Shown here piece after piece: positions 17,640 to 26,982 of a DNA stretch of 64,000 nt; position 1 is the first letter of the stretch, and each line of letters begins with the position of its first letter. The notes beneath the pieces are model-generated. The model worked only from the letters and a program-made list of their open reading frames with translations. It was not told the DNA's origin and made no database searches. Source of the stretch: Hyphomicrobiales bacterium (GTDB taxonomy: Bacteria; Pseudomonadota; Alphaproteobacteria; Rhizobiales; Rhizobiaceae); contig UBYX01000002.1 in the NCBI GenBank assembly GCA_900469955.1, forward strand, positions 272,609-336,608. Reading direction: 5' to 3'. Made by a program: the position numbers and the translations under genes.

Positions 17640-18314
17640 TTAGGGCGCCTTGCCGGAAGAGGCGATATTGTCGAGCATGATCTGCGCGCGATTGGCGATA
17701 TTGCGCGGCGCGGCGGTGTCGTTGGCAATCTGCTGGAACCATTCCTTGGCTTTTGCCATGTCGCCGGCCTTATAGGCGGAGAGCCCGAGCGCCTCGCGCG
17801 CGGAATTGGCAAGCGGATTGCCCGGATTGGCGGTTGCCTGCACTTCGGCGGCGACCTGTTCGTAGGTGCCGGTATCAATCAGCAGCCAGGCAGCGCGCAT
17901 CTTGGCGAGATCGCGAACCGCCTGCGGAGCGGCGGCCTCCTTGCCGATCTCGGAAAATTCGGCGATCGCGCCGGCCGCATCACCCTTGGCCTGTTTGACC
18001 GAGGCGGCGCGCATCCGGGCGAGGACAGGATAGGCGCCGGTGCCGTCCTTTTCCAATGCCTCGAATGCCGAAAGCGCCTCATCCAGCTTGTTGTCTTCGG
18101 CAAGCTTCAAGGCTGCGAGGAATTGGTCGCCGGATTTCGAAGACGTATGGGTGTCATACCATTCGTAGAGCACGCTGGCGGTCGTGCCGCCGATGATCAG
18201 CACGGCAATCGCGATCACCAGCGAGCGGTAACGGCTCCAGGCATATTTCATCTGGTCGGAGCGTAGCTCCTCGTTAACCTCGCGGATAAAACTGTCGTCG
18301 TCGTGCTGCGCCAT
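17640..18314 (-). CDS. Inner-membrane tetratricopeptide repeat protein (YfgM-like)
   Basis: This 224-residue protein has a short cytoplasmic N-terminus (AQHDDDSFIREVNEELRSDQMKYAWSRYR), one transmembrane helix (about 36-56, SLVIAIAVLIIGGTTASVLYEWY) and a periplasmic TPR region. This is the YfgM arrangement; in E. coli YfgM interacts with the SecYEG translocon and PpiD. It lies directly upstream of der, as in many proteobacteria where yfgM, bamB and der cluster; bamB is absent here. The ATG at 18314 has GGAG eight bases upstream, and a longer in-frame start is rejected. Confidence 0.85.
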   Translation of the reverse strand: MAQHDDDSFIREVNEELRSDQMKYAWSRYRSLVIAIAVLIIGGTTASVLYEWYDTHTSSKSGDQFLAALKLAEDNKLDEALSAFEALEKDGTGAYPVLARMRAASVKQAKGDAAGAIAEFSEIGKEAAAPQAVRDLAKMRAAWLLIDTGTYEQVAAEVQATANPGNPLANSAREALGLSAYKAGDMAKAKEWFQQIANDTAAPRNIANRAQIMLDNIASSGKAP

Positions 18315-18522
18315 CAAAGTCTCCGGCCAAAGCGGCCTCAATCCCAATAAGAAAGCGCCTTCTAGCCTATTTTCCCTGAGATGTAAGGCCCCTCTCACGA
18401 TTCTGACCAAGCTTGTTAACGGCTCTTAGGCATCAATCGCGCTTTCGTGCCACGGCTCCCAAGCTTCGCCTTATTCGCCGGCCACAACACCGGCGCCGCT
18501 TATTTGTGATTCAGGTTCGTTG

Positions 18523-19509
18523 ATGCGTCTGTTTGCCCTTCCCCTCGCCCTCTGCCTTTCGCTTGTCCCTGCGATATCGCAGGCGATTGAAAAACCGAAG
18601 CAGCTGGTGATGATCTCCTTCGATGGCGCCGGCGCGAACCATCTCTGGCAGCGGAGCCGCGATCTCGCGAGCCGCGTCGACGCCCATTTCACCTATTTCC
18701 TCTCCTGCACGCTGGTCATCGAGCGGGCGAAGGCGAGAAGTTATCAGGGCCCGCGCCAGAAGCCCGGCAAGTCCAATATCGGCTTCGCCCAGACGGCTTT
18801 GGAGGCGCGCGAGCGGCTCGGCCATGTCTGGCAAGCGCATCTCGAAGGCCATGACATATCGAGCCATACCTGTGGTCACTTCGACGGCGGGGAGTGGACG
18901 GCCACCTACTGGACCACGGAGTTCAGGACCTTTGACGATGTGCTGACCGGTGCCTGGAAAACAGTTGGCGCCGAGACGGAGGAGCCGGCCGGCTGGAAGG
19001 ATTTCGTCAGAAACGGCATCACCGGTTTCCGCGCGCCTTATTTCTCAACAGGTCCGGGCATGGTGGAGGCGGAGAAACAGGCCGGCATCCGTTATGATGC
19101 AAGCCTGGTGACCAAGGGACCGATGTGGCCGGAGGAAAAGGACGGGCTCATTCGTTTCGGCCTGCCGCTGATCCCGGAAGGCCCCTCGGGCCGACCGATC
19201 ATCGCCATGGACTACAATCTCTTCATCCGCCATTCCGGCGGCCTCGACAATCCGAGCCGCTCGGCGGAATTCGAAGAGCGCACCTATTCGGCCTTCCGGG
19301 CCGCTTTCGACAAGCAGTATGACGGGGACCGCATTCCCCTCCAGATAGGCCTGCATTTCGTGGAAATGAACGGCGGCGCCTATTGGCGCGCCATGGAGCG
19401 GCTGGTGACGGAAGTCTGCGGAAAGGAAGACGTCGCCTGCGTCAGCTATTCGCAAGCGATCGACATGCTGAAGCATCGCGAAAAGCCCAGCGAGACATCG
19501 GGGTTGTAG
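18523..19509 (+). CDS. Secreted polysaccharide deacetylase-like protein (CE4/NodB fold)
   Basis: This 328-residue protein has a Sec signal (MRLFALPLALCLSLVPAISQA), then VMISFDGAGA with the catalytic base Asp34, SSHTCGH with metal ligands His115 and His119, GITGFRAPYFS (the Arg-Ala-Pro motif) and QIGLHFVEM with the C-terminal catalytic His. All five CE4 motifs can be placed, though with unusual spacing: residues 35-110 hold a long insertion before the HxxxH motif. It should act in the periplasm on an acetylated glycan; the substrate is unknown. It is divergent from the TPR-der operon and has only a weak SD. Confidence 0.8.
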   Translation: MRLFALPLALCLSLVPAISQAIEKPKQLVMISFDGAGANHLWQRSRDLASRVDAHFTYFLSCTLVIERAKARSYQGPRQKPGKSNIGFAQTALEARERLGHVWQAHLEGHDISSHTCGHFDGGEWTATYWTTEFRTFDDVLTGAWKTVGAETEEPAGWKDFVRNGITGFRAPYFSTGPGMVEAEKQAGIRYDASLVTKGPMWPEEKDGLIRFGLPLIPEGPSGRPIIAMDYNLFIRHSGGLDNPSRSAEFEERTYSAFRAAFDKQYDGDRIPLQIGLHFVEMNGGAYWRAMERLVTEVCGKEDVACVSYSQAIDMLKHREKPSETSGL

Positions 19510-19803
19510 GAGGGGATAATTCGATCAATGGCGAAAAAGATCTTCTCACCTCGTCAACCTCTTACCGCCTTCGGGCTCCCCGTTTCATCCCCCCCTTTCG
19601 AAGCGGCGCGATAATCGCCCTCGTCATCGGATGGGAACCGGGTTCGCGAACCGGCATCCTCTGGGCTCGAAACTCGGTTTCCGATGATGGTTGCGAAAGC
19701 GGCAGCGGAGGGCTGGGAAATCCTCCAAACCCGCAAAAAGCAATCGGGGCAGGCGGAAAGCCTCATACCAATACCCCTGAAATACCCCGCCTGCCCCAAT
19801 CCC
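19510..19803. other. Intergenic stretch without a recognisable gene
   Basis: This 294-base gap (360 bases to the bacA stop) lies between the deacetylase and bacA stop codons, which face each other. No reading frame here has both an SD and a protein-like composition. It includes short G/C-rich inverted segments around 19630-19660 but no clear promoter. The bacA terminator follows it. Confidence 0.5.
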
Positions 19804-19839
19804 AAAACAAAACCGCGCCGGGGTGACGATCCGGCGCGG
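19804..19839 (-). terminator. Terminator of bacA (minus strand)
   Basis: A 9-bp perfect stem, CCGCGCCGG (19813-19821) with CCGGCGCGG (19831-19839) and a 9-base loop, lies 30 bases past the bacA stop. On the minus strand it is followed by TTTTGTTTT, a proper rho-independent tail. Confidence 0.8.
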
Positions 19840-19869
19840 CCAAATGTGCTGCCTTGGATTTGACAAGGG

Positions 19870-21150
19870 TCAGTACGGCCGATCGGCGGCCAATTCTCCG
19901 TCCATCTCCTCCCGCGCCAGATAACGTTGATCGATCTCCGGCAGCGGCTCACCTTCGATTGCCGCCTCGAAAGCGACGAGACGCTTGTGGATGGACAGCA
20001 GCTCGATGATCGTGGACCAATAGTTGACCAGATACTGGAAGGAATTGCTGACTTCGCCGAACGCGGTGGCGATCTGTTGCCAGATACCAAGTGTGATCTT
20101 CGCGGCGACGAAGGTGGGCACCAGGACAAACAACAGGAAGATCGCGTCCAGCTGACTGTAGCCGTATCTTGCGACGTTGAAGTAGAGATAGTGCCAGTAC
20201 ATCCGGAAGTAGTTGCGCCGGACGTTGGAAAAAAGCTCTCGCACCGTCACCGGTTGAGCTCGGTCCTCGTGGTCTTCACCGTAGACCAGTTCCTTTCGAT
20301 AAGCCGCTTCGACACGCTGGTTGCGGAATTGCAGGCCCGGCAGTTTGATACCCGCCAGCGCCAGAAGCAGCGTACCGAAAAGCGACCAGCCGATCGCCAG
20401 CCAGAACAGCGCATGCGGAATTGCGCCTATTATAGGCAGATCATCGACGTACTGAGACATTCCGAACAAGATTGGCAGGAACACCACCAGCGTCATCACG
20501 GAATTGATGAGAACAACCCCCAAGCCTTCCAAGATGTTGGCGAAACGCATCGTGTCCTCTTGAATACGTTGCGAAGCGCCTTCTATGTGCCGGAGCTTTT
20601 CCCACTTCGACATATAGTAATCGTTCATTGCCGTTCGCCAGCGGAAAACGTAATGATTTGTAAAAAAAGCCGTTAACACGTTTAGAACAACGCTGACCAT
20701 GCCGATTTCGAAATAACGCATGATGAGTTCGTAGAACTGTTCTGAGGTTATACCTGGCTGCTTGTCTAATGCTCTCTGCAAGAGATCGAAAAATGGCCCG
20801 CGCCAGTTATTCATGGCAACGGAAATCTGCACGACAAAATAGGCGATGAAGATGATAAAGGCCGAGCCCCAGATCGACCAATTGGACCAGGGATGATTTC
20901 TGTCGATCAGCTTCCAGAATATCCCGAAGATGAGGACAAAGATCGTGAAGTACAGATAGAACCAAATGTTGTCGGGAGAAAAGAAATAAGCCAGACCGAT
21001 AGGTGCCTTCTCACCCTCTGCCAGAGGAGGAAGCCCCACTGCGGCACCCAGTTGGGGACCAGCCGCATACCAGACGACAATACAAAGTATTGTCCAGATG
21101 GCCGCGGATGTGAAGAATAACTTCGGTCGGGGAAAGAACGAATGGAACAC
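19870..21150 (-). CDS. bacA: BacA/SbmA peptide transporter
   Basis: This 426-residue inner-membrane protein has at least six hydrophobic segments. It carries the SbmA/BacA signatures FTNHYVFRWRTAMNDYYMSKWEKLRHIEGASQRIQEDTMRFA and NYFRMYWHYLYFNVARYGYSQLDAIFLLFVLVPTF. It takes up proline-rich and NCR-type antimicrobial peptides using the proton gradient and, in rhizobia and Brucella, is needed for chronic host infection and for very-long-chain fatty acid modification of lipid A. Length fits the family (about 400-425). The start is a GTG at 21150 with a weak SD. Codon use and GC are slightly lower than in adjacent genes. A strong terminator follows. Confidence 0.93.
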   Translation of the reverse strand: MFHSFFPRPKLFFTSAAIWTILCIVVWYAAGPQLGAAVGLPPLAEGEKAPIGLAYFFSPDNIWFYLYFTIFVLIFGIFWKLIDRNHPWSNWSIWGSAFIIFIAYFVVQISVAMNNWRGPFFDLLQRALDKQPGITSEQFYELIMRYFEIGMVSVVLNVLTAFFTNHYVFRWRTAMNDYYMSKWEKLRHIEGASQRIQEDTMRFANILEGLGVVLINSVMTLVVFLPILFGMSQYVDDLPIIGAIPHALFWLAIGWSLFGTLLLALAGIKLPGLQFRNQRVEAAYRKELVYGEDHEDRAQPVTVRELFSNVRRNYFRMYWHYLYFNVARYGYSQLDAIFLLFVLVPTFVAAKITLGIWQQIATAFGEVSNSFQYLVNYWSTIIELLSIHKRLVAFEAAIEGEPLPEIDQRYLAREEMDGELAADRPY

Positions 21151-21276
21151 GGAGCTTGGGCTTTCCTGAGTTCGAGATCTCTGAAGGTCGGGAGCGACTT
21201 TAGAGCGCGAAACTAAGGCAGTTCCAAGAATGCGGCAATGGCCTCGACCGATGCTTACGTAATTGTAACCATGGGG

Positions 21277-22455
21277 TTATTGGCGCCGCTGCCGTGCAAC
21301 CGGCAGCGCGAGCAGGACGCAGACGACAAGGACTGCCGCCGCAAGTATCGTCGGGAGCGTGAAGCTGCCGCTTCGCTCCGCCACCCAGCCGGCCACCAGC
21401 GGGCCGATGATCTGGCCGGTACCGAAGGCCGCCGTCATGAAGGCGAGCGCCCGGCGCGGGCTGTCGGGCGAGAGCGCGCGGGCGATCTGGAGCCCGTAGG
21501 CGGTGACCACCATGAAAGTAACACCGAGCAGAAGTCCGCCGACCAGCGCACCCGCCGTCGGCGGCAGCAGGACCGAACCGAGCACGCCGACCGCCTGCAG
21601 CCCGAGCGCCGCCGCATAGGCCGTTGTGAGCCCGAAACCCCTCACCACCGGACGCCAGAGCATGAGCGAAACCGCCGCCGCCGTGCCGGTCAGGAACCAG
21701 GCGAGGAATTCCACGATCGGGCCGGCGTCTCCCATGCGCGCGATCGTGACGAGGAAGGTCGCGGTGATGACGTATCCAAAGCCGAACAATCCGTAGGAGA
21801 CGGTGAGGAGGACGAGCGGCAGGCGCCAGCGAAGCGGCGGTTCGGCCGCTGAACCGCCCCCGAAAGTCGGCCGCGGCAGGAGCCAGCCGACGACGGCCGA
21901 GATGACGACAACGATCGCAGCCCCGGCGAGCCAGTTCGCCTGCCAGCCATGCGCGCCGTCGCCGGCGACCGCATTGACCCCAAGCACCAGCGCGGAAGAA
22001 AGCGCGATCCCCGCTCCGACGCCGCCGAAATGCAGGACATTCACATTGTCCCGCCCGACCGCATAGGGCAGCACGATCGAGGAGGTGAAGATCATCGCAA
22101 GGGCGCTCGCAAGACCTGCAAGGAAACGGATGACGGTAAAGGCGAAGACGGACGTGGTCGCCGCCATGGCCGCGAGCAGGATCGCCGTCGCCAGCAACCC
22201 GCCGAGCGCCACCTGCCGCTCGCGTCCGGCCGCCCAGCCATAGGCCGAGAGGATCGCGCCGGCGAGATAGCCAGCGAAATTACCCGCCGCGATGAAGCCT
22301 GCATCGGCCGCCGAAAGCGGAATTCCACCCATCATGCCGGGAAGGATCGGAGTATAGAAGAACCGCCCGAACCCCATCGCCGCCGCCATGGCGATGGCGC
22401 CTGCAAATCCGGTCAGGAGAGGGCGGCTGGAATGGTCGGTGTTCATCTGCAGCAT
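21277..22455 (-). CDS. MFS transporter, YbfB/YjiJ-like
   Basis: This protein of about 392 residues has twelve predicted transmembrane helices. It starts GFAGAIAMAAAMGFGRFFYTPILPGMMG, the signature opening of the YbfB/YjiJ group of small-molecule exporters, and also contains FIAAGNFAGYLAGAILSAYGW and FMTAAFGTGQIIGPLVAGW. The substrate is unknown. The start may be the ATG at 22455 or 22446; neither has a strong SD. It is on the same strand as bacA, 126 bases away, with its own spacing, so it is probably independent. Confidence 0.85.
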   Translation of the reverse strand: MLQMNTDHSSRPLLTGFAGAIAMAAAMGFGRFFYTPILPGMMGGIPLSAADAGFIAAGNFAGYLAGAILSAYGWAAGRERQVALGGLLATAILLAAMAATTSVFAFTVIRFLAGLASALAMIFTSSIVLPYAVGRDNVNVLHFGGVGAGIALSSALVLGVNAVAGDGAHGWQANWLAGAAIVVVISAVVGWLLPRPTFGGGSAAEPPLRWRLPLVLLTVSYGLFGFGYVITATFLVTIARMGDAGPIVEFLAWFLTGTAAAVSLMLWRPVVRGFGLTTAYAAALGLQAVGVLGSVLLPPTAGALVGGLLLGVTFMVVTAYGLQIARALSPDSPRRALAFMTAAFGTGQIIGPLVAGWVAERSGSFTLPTILAAAVLVVCVLLALPVARQRRQ

Positions 22456-22649
22456 GGTTCGCTTATCGCAGCCGCGGCCCCTCGGCACAAATCAGCAATT
22501 GTCATTCCTGCGATCAGTTGCGCTGATCACGAATCATCACGCAACTGCCGCGACGATTTGATGCGGCGCAATACGACTTTCGTCTTGTTGCTGTCATGAA
22601 TGACGGGCAATGTTAGCATGTCGTCATGTTGCACGGCGGAGGACTGAAC

Positions 22650-22862
22650 ATGGACACCGACCTGACTCTATCGGAAGTGCTTGTCGATCCCCTTATCGCT
22701 CAGGTCCGCAAGGCCGACCATGTCGGTTATGCTGCCTTCGCGCAGTTGATGGAAAGTGCTGCGCGAATTCACACGCGGCAGCTTCTTGAACATCTGAACG
22801 AGGAACGTGCCGACGCCTTCTATCGCCGCGTTGCAGCCACCGAACAGAGCGAGCTCTCGTAA
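22650..22862 (+). CDS. Small hypothetical protein
   Basis: This 70-residue protein (MDTDLTLSEVLVDPLIAQVRK ... ATEQSELS) is predicted to be mostly helical and has no cysteine, signal or membrane segment. A strong SD (GGAGGA) seven bases before the ATG supports translation. It converges with map with only three bases between stop codons. I do not recognise the family; similar short acidic proteins with an LxDPLIxxVxxAD opening are common as rhizobial hypotheticals. Confidence 0.6.
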   Translation: MDTDLTLSEVLVDPLIAQVRKADHVGYAAFAQLMESAARIHTRQLLEHLNEERADAFYRRVAATEQSELS

Positions 22863-22865
22863 ATT

Positions 22866-23621
22866 TCACGCCGGAAGCGTCAGGATCAGGGGTCCGTTGC
22901 GGGTCACCACCACCGTGTGCTCGTATTGCACGGTCGGCGCCTTCGGGTCGCTGTAAAGCGTCCAGACGTCGCCGTTGCCGCCGTCCTCGGCCCAGTTGGC
23001 GCCGAGTGAAAGAAACGGCTCGACGGTAAAGACCAGCCCTTCCTCCAAGATCCGGTCTTCGTCCGGATCCGGCCAGGTCGGCACTTCCTTCGGCTCCTCG
23101 TGCAGCGAGCGGCCGATGCCGTGGCTCGATAGATTGGTGATCAGCGTATAGCGGTTCTTCTTGGCGAAGCTGCCGATGGCATTGCCGATGCCGGCGATCG
23201 GCTTGCCGGACTTCACCTGCTGAAGCCCGGTCCAGAGCGCCCGGCGTCCGTCGCGGCAGAGCTTTTCGATCTCGCGCTTCACCGGCGGCACGGCATAGGA
23301 GGCCCCGGTATCGCCGAAGAAGCCGTCCTTCACCGCCGAGACGTCGATATTGACGAGATCGCCCGCGTTGATCACCCGGTCGCCCGGAATGCCGTGCGCC
23401 ACTTCCTCGTTGACGCTGATGCAGGTGGCGGCGGGAAACTGGTAGCAGGTCTCCGGCGCCGATAGGGCGCCGGCATTTTCAAGGATCCTGCGGCCGATAT
23501 CGTCCAGCTCGCGGGTCGTGATCCCGGGCTCCAGTGCCTTGCCCATCGCCTCCATCGCCTGCGCGCAGAGCCTTCCGATCTCCTTCAGCTTGGCGAGTTC
23601 GTCTTCGGTGGAAATGACCAT
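22866..23621 (-). CDS. map: Methionine aminopeptidase, type I
   Basis: This 251-residue pita-bread metalloenzyme removes the initiator Met. The dinuclear metal ligands are visible in order: VNIDVSAVKDGFFGDTGASY (two Asp), SSHGIGRSLHEEP (His), FTVEPFLS (Glu) and VQYEHTVVV (Glu), plus the substrate His in NEEVAHGIPG. There is no N-terminal extension or zinc-finger, so it is the short bacterial type Ia. The genome probably has a second map copy near the ribosomal or DNA repair genes, as other rhizobia do; this is inference. Confidence 0.95.
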   Translation of the reverse strand: MVISTEDELAKLKEIGRLCAQAMEAMGKALEPGITTRELDDIGRRILENAGALSAPETCYQFPAATCISVNEEVAHGIPGDRVINAGDLVNIDVSAVKDGFFGDTGASYAVPPVKREIEKLCRDGRRALWTGLQQVKSGKPIAGIGNAIGSFAKKNRYTLITNLSSHGIGRSLHEEPKEVPTWPDPDEDRILEEGLVFTVEPFLSLGANWAEDGGNGDVWTLYSDPKAPTVQYEHTVVVTRNGPLILTLPA

Positions 23622-23648
23622 GGCCTGTCCGTGTTCTTCTTTTGCGTA

Positions 23649-24731
23649 TCAGGCGGCCGGTTTCGCGCCATCGCTGCTGCCCGTCAATTCTTTTCTGACG
23701 CCCCCTATTTCTTTTCTTACGATCGCGGCGACCTTCGTGCCGTAGAGTTCGATGCCGCGCATGACTTGGCCGTGCGGCATCGGTCCGATCGCCATCTGCA
23801 GCAGGAACCGGTCCATGCCGAACACTTTATGCGCGGCAATGATCTTTTCCGCCACCAGTTCCGGCTCGCCGACGAAGAGATTGCCAAGCGGCCCGCGCGA
23901 CTGGTCGAAATGCGCCCGGCTGGTCGGTCCCCAGCCGCGCTCGCGGCCGATGCGGTTCATCACCTCAGCCTGAGGGCCGTAGAACTGATCGGCTGCCGCC
24001 TCCGTCGTATCGGCGATGAAGCCGTGCACGTTGATGCTCGTCTTCAGCTTCGCGGCATCCTGGCCGGCCCGGCGGGCAGCCTCGCGGTAGAGGTTGAAGA
24101 AGGGCGCGAAGCGCGGATATTCGCCGCCGATAATGGCGACCGCCAGCGGCAGGCCCATGGCCCCTGCCCGCGCCACCGATTGCGGCGTACCGCCCACTGC
24201 GATCCAGACCGGCAGCGGATCCTGCAGCGGACGCGGATAGACGCCGCGGCCGTTGATGGCCGGCCGTAGCTGGCCCTCCGACCACGTCACGATCTCCTGC
24301 TCCTGGATTGCGAGCAACAGGTCCAGCTTCTCGGCAAACAGCTGATCGTAATCGCCGAGGTCGTAACCGAAGAGCGGGAAGGATTCGATGAACGAGCCTC
24401 GGCCCGCCATGATCTCCGCCCGGCCGTTGGAAATAAGGTCGAGCGTCGAAAACTGCTGGAAAACCCGTACCGGGTCGTCCGAGCTCAGCACCGAAACGGC
24501 GCTGGTCAGCCGGATGTTCTTCGTTCGCGCCGCGGCGGCTGCAAGCACCACCGCGGGCGAAGAGACCACGTAGTCCGGGCGGTGGTGTTCGCCAAGCCCG
24601 AAAACGTCGAGCCCCACCTGGTCGGCGAGCTCGATCTCTTCCAGAAGATCCTTGATCCGGCGGGCGCCTTCCGCGCCCTTGTCGAGCGCTGCGGCATCGA
24701 CATCGCCAAAGGTATGCAGTCCGAGTTCCAT
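23649..24731 (-). CDS. LLM-class flavin-dependent oxidoreductase
   Basis: This 360-residue protein has the luciferase-like TIM-barrel opening [10 protein letters not shown], then [65 protein letters not shown] and [23 protein letters not shown]. These are the usual flavin-binding and [13 protein letters not shown] motifs of a common LLM subfamily annotated as putative oxidoreductase or bacterial luciferase-like. Substrate and flavin (FMN or F420) cannot be decided; FMN is usual in this phylum. It lies 27 bases upstream of map on the same strand, so co-transcription is possible. Confidence 0.88.
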   Translation of the reverse strand: MELGLHTFGDVDAAALDKGAEGARRIKDLLEEIELADQVGLDVFGLGEHHRPDYVVSSPAVVLAAAAARTKNIRLTSAVSVLSSDDPVRVFQQFSTLDLISNGRAEIMAGRGSFIESFPLFGYDLGDYDQLFAEKLDLLLAIQEQEIVTWSEGQLRPAINGRGVYPRPLQDPLPVWIAVGGTPQSVARAGAMGLPLAVAIIGGEYPRFAPFFNLYREAARRAGQDAAKLKTSINVHGFIADTTEAAADQFYGPQAEVMNRIGRERGWGPTSRAHFDQSRGPLGNLFVGEPELVAEKIIAAHKVFGMDRFLLQMAIGPMPHGQVMRGIELYGTKVAAIVRKEIGGVRKELTGSSDGAKPAA

Positions 24732-24845
24732 CGTTGAAAAATCCGTTCGTTGATGACGGTCAGATAGTTATCCGGCCGCCGGCGCGCAAACGCGAAACTT
24801 TCGAAGGGTCCGTTCGATCGATTGGATAGGTTGCCGCCTGCATCG

Positions 24846-25208
24846 TCAGGCGGCGGCCGGCGGCGGAACCACCAGCTCAACCGCCCGCCGCAGGTCGTCG
24901 ATCAGGAACGGCTTGGTGATGACGGGCCATTGCTGATAGCCGGGTTCGATGCCGGTCGCGCCATAGCCGGTCGCGAAAACGAAAGGGATGCCGCGGGCGG
25001 CGAGGATATCGGCGACCGGAAACGATTTGTGCCCGTCCAGATTGACGTCGAGTATGGCCAGGTCGATCTCGAAGGTCGCCGCCATCTCCTCCGCCTGTTT
25101 CAGGCGCATGGCGAGATCGACGACCTCATGGCCGAGTTCGACGAGCATGTCCTCGACCAGCAGCGAAATGGTCATCTCGTCCTCGACAACAAGTATTCGC
25201 AACGTCAT
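24846..25208 (-). CDS. Single-domain response regulator
   Basis: This 120-residue CheY-like receiver domain has LRILVVEDE (acidic pocket), DLAILDVNLDG (phosphoacceptor Asp near 50), FATGYGATG and the TKPF lysine, and no output domain. The ATG at 25208 is one base past the stop of the kinase gene, so the two are coupled. It should receive phosphate from the adjacent HWE kinase and act by protein interaction. Its size and VVEDEMTISLLVEDML opening are typical of rhizobial orphan receivers next to HWE kinases. Confidence 0.92.
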   Translation of the reverse strand: MTLRILVVEDEMTISLLVEDMLVELGHEVVDLAMRLKQAEEMAATFEIDLAILDVNLDGHKSFPVADILAARGIPFVFATGYGATGIEPGYQQWPVITKPFLIDDLRRAVELVVPPPAAA

Positions 25209-25209
25209 C

Positions 25210-26679
25210 TCAGTGGCTCGCATAAATGGAGTCGGACGCATCGATCGTGCAGACGAAGCCGTCAGGCAGGAATTCCATCTTGGCCTCTCCGCCCACTTCT
25301 CTTGCGAGCCCCCGCTCGATCAGCGCGGATCCGAACCCACGCTGTTCCGGGGGCTGAACCCTCGGGCCGCCCTCTTCGCGCCATTCGATCCGCAGGCGCT
25401 TTGCGCCGTCCTTCAGATAGGCGGACCATGAAACGGATACCCTGCCCGCGGAATTCGACCAGGCGCCGTATTTGAGCGCGTTGGTGGCCATTTCATGCAT
25501 GGCGAGCGTCAAGGCGAGCGCCGTCTTGGCCGAAAGCGTGACGTCTTCGCCCTCGATCACGCACCGGCCCTTCTCGGGGCAATGGGGCCGGATCGCCTGC
25601 TCGACGGCGCCACGCAGCGAGGCGCCCGCCCATCGCTCGCCGGTCAGAAGATCGTTTGCCTGGCCAAGCGCCACCATACGGGCGGAAAAGCGCACCTGCG
25701 CGTCCTTCAGGTCGGTATTTTTCCGGAAGGTCTGCATGGCGATCGCCTGGATCATGGCAAGGTTGTTCTTGACCCGGTGATTGAGTTCGTGGACGACGAG
25801 CTTGAGATGCTCCTCGTTCTGCCGCCGCTGGGTGATGTCGGAGGCGGCCCCGAACCATTCGACGATCCGCCCCCTTTCATCGAAGATCGGCACCGCCCGC
25901 GACGAGGTCCAGCCCATCGACCCATCCGCGCGCCGGACGCGATGTTCGAGCTGGAAGACTCCTTTGGTGCGGATCGCCTCGTCGATGACCGATTGGATGT
26001 AATCCCGATCTTCCGGAAAAAGGTATATTTCCTGCCAGGCGATGCGCGGACTTTCCGTATCGGCGAGAAATCCCCGGCCGTCGAGCTGGCGCATTTCCTT
26101 CCAGTCCGCGCTCATCGAATAGACGACGTCGGACATGGCATTGGTCAGAGCCCTGAAACGGCTCTCGCTTTCGCGAAGCCTCTGCTGCCCCAGGACGCTG
26201 TTGGTGGTTTCCACAACGACCGCAATGACGCCGGCCGGATCGCCGCTTTCATCGAGCACCGGAGAATAGTCCAGGTTCATCCAGACCGGCTCCGGTTTTC
26301 CGTGACGGATCAGCGTGTGCTTCTGGTTCTCGTAGGAGAGCACGCCGCCGGCCATGCAGATCTTCATCACGTTGTCGTTGAAGTCTGCGACCTCCTCCCA
26401 GCCTTCCCGGACTTTGGATCCGAGCAGTTGCGGGTGGCGCTCGCCGGCAAAGACGGAATAGGCGTCGTTGTAGATCATTATGCCATCGGCGCCCCAGAGA
26501 ACCACGATGGGCACCGGCGACAAAAGCAGCATGCCGGTCACGGTTCTGAGACTTTGCGGCCAATCCGAAATCGGGCCGAGCGGCGTTTTGGACCAGTCGA
26601 AACGCCTGATCAGGTTCCCCATTTCCCCCGTGCCGGAAAATGCCGGATGTTCGTCTTTCGCCGCCGGATGTGCAACCAC
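25210..26679 (-). CDS. PAS-domain HWE-family sensor histidine kinase
   Basis: This 489-residue soluble kinase has no membrane helix. It has two PAS domains: residues about 45-160 (PVPIVVLWGADGIMIYNDAYSVFAG) and about 170-285 (a PAS_3-like region ending GRIVEWFGAASDIT). The HWE core follows: HELNHRVKNNLAMIQAIAMQTF (297-318), HEMATNALKYGAWS and RIEWREEGGP, which supplies the W-x-E of the G1 box. PAS residues show no Cys of the LOV type, so light sensing is not suggested. It starts at a GTG with GGAG six bases upstream, and is followed by the coupled receiver gene. Confidence 0.92.
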   Translation of the reverse strand: MVAHPAAKDEHPAFSGTGEMGNLIRRFDWSKTPLGPISDWPQSLRTVTGMLLLSPVPIVVLWGADGIMIYNDAYSVFAGERHPQLLGSKVREGWEEVADFNDNVMKICMAGGVLSYENQKHTLIRHGKPEPVWMNLDYSPVLDESGDPAGVIAVVVETTNSVLGQQRLRESESRFRALTNAMSDVVYSMSADWKEMRQLDGRGFLADTESPRIAWQEIYLFPEDRDYIQSVIDEAIRTKGVFQLEHRVRRADGSMGWTSSRAVPIFDERGRIVEWFGAASDITQRRQNEEHLKLVVHELNHRVKNNLAMIQAIAMQTFRKNTDLKDAQVRFSARMVALGQANDLLTGERWAGASLRGAVEQAIRPHCPEKGRCVIEGEDVTLSAKTALALTLAMHEMATNALKYGAWSNSAGRVSVSWSAYLKDGAKRLRIEWREEGGPRVQPPEQRGFGSALIERGLAREVGGEAKMEFLPDGFVCTIDASDSIYASH

Positions 26680-26982
26680 GAAGAGCTCCAGATCATTTCG
26701 GAGGACCGCCCGACGAGGGTCGAAGGCACTGCCTGAAATTGCCCTTCACGTCACTATATCACCAGCCGGCCGCCTCGCCTCAAGCAATTTCGAATTTAAA
26801 TCTAGATCATTCACAACTTCAATGGAATCCGACGGGATACCGCTTCAAGACGAAACGGCGAAGCGCGGCGCTCTCTTGTGTCGATCCGCGATCGGAAGCC
26901 TGTTCCAATCTTGGGGGTCTTCGGTAGCCGTTGAATCGAAAATCGAGGAGATGACGCCATCTCCCCGATTTGATTCGTTCTT
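26680..26982. other. 303-base region upstream of the HWE kinase
   Basis: This stretch separates the SRPBCC gene stop from the kinase start on the minus strand. An AT-rich core near 26785-26820 would suit a promoter for the kinase. I looked for the GGAAC-N16/17-GTT element of the general stress sigma factor EcfG and found only a GGAAC half-site on the minus strand near 26901-26905, without a matching -10. No gene or repeat is visible. Confidence 0.4.

Noticed and set aside
18523..19509. A NodB chitooligosaccharide deacetylase
   Set aside because: It has a signal peptide and a long insertion before the HxxxH motif, and there are no nodulation genes nearby; only the general CE4 fold is supported.
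26895..26945. An EcfG general-stress promoter upstream of the HWE kinase
   Set aside because: Only a GGAAC half-site is present; no GTT-type -10 occurs at the required distance.
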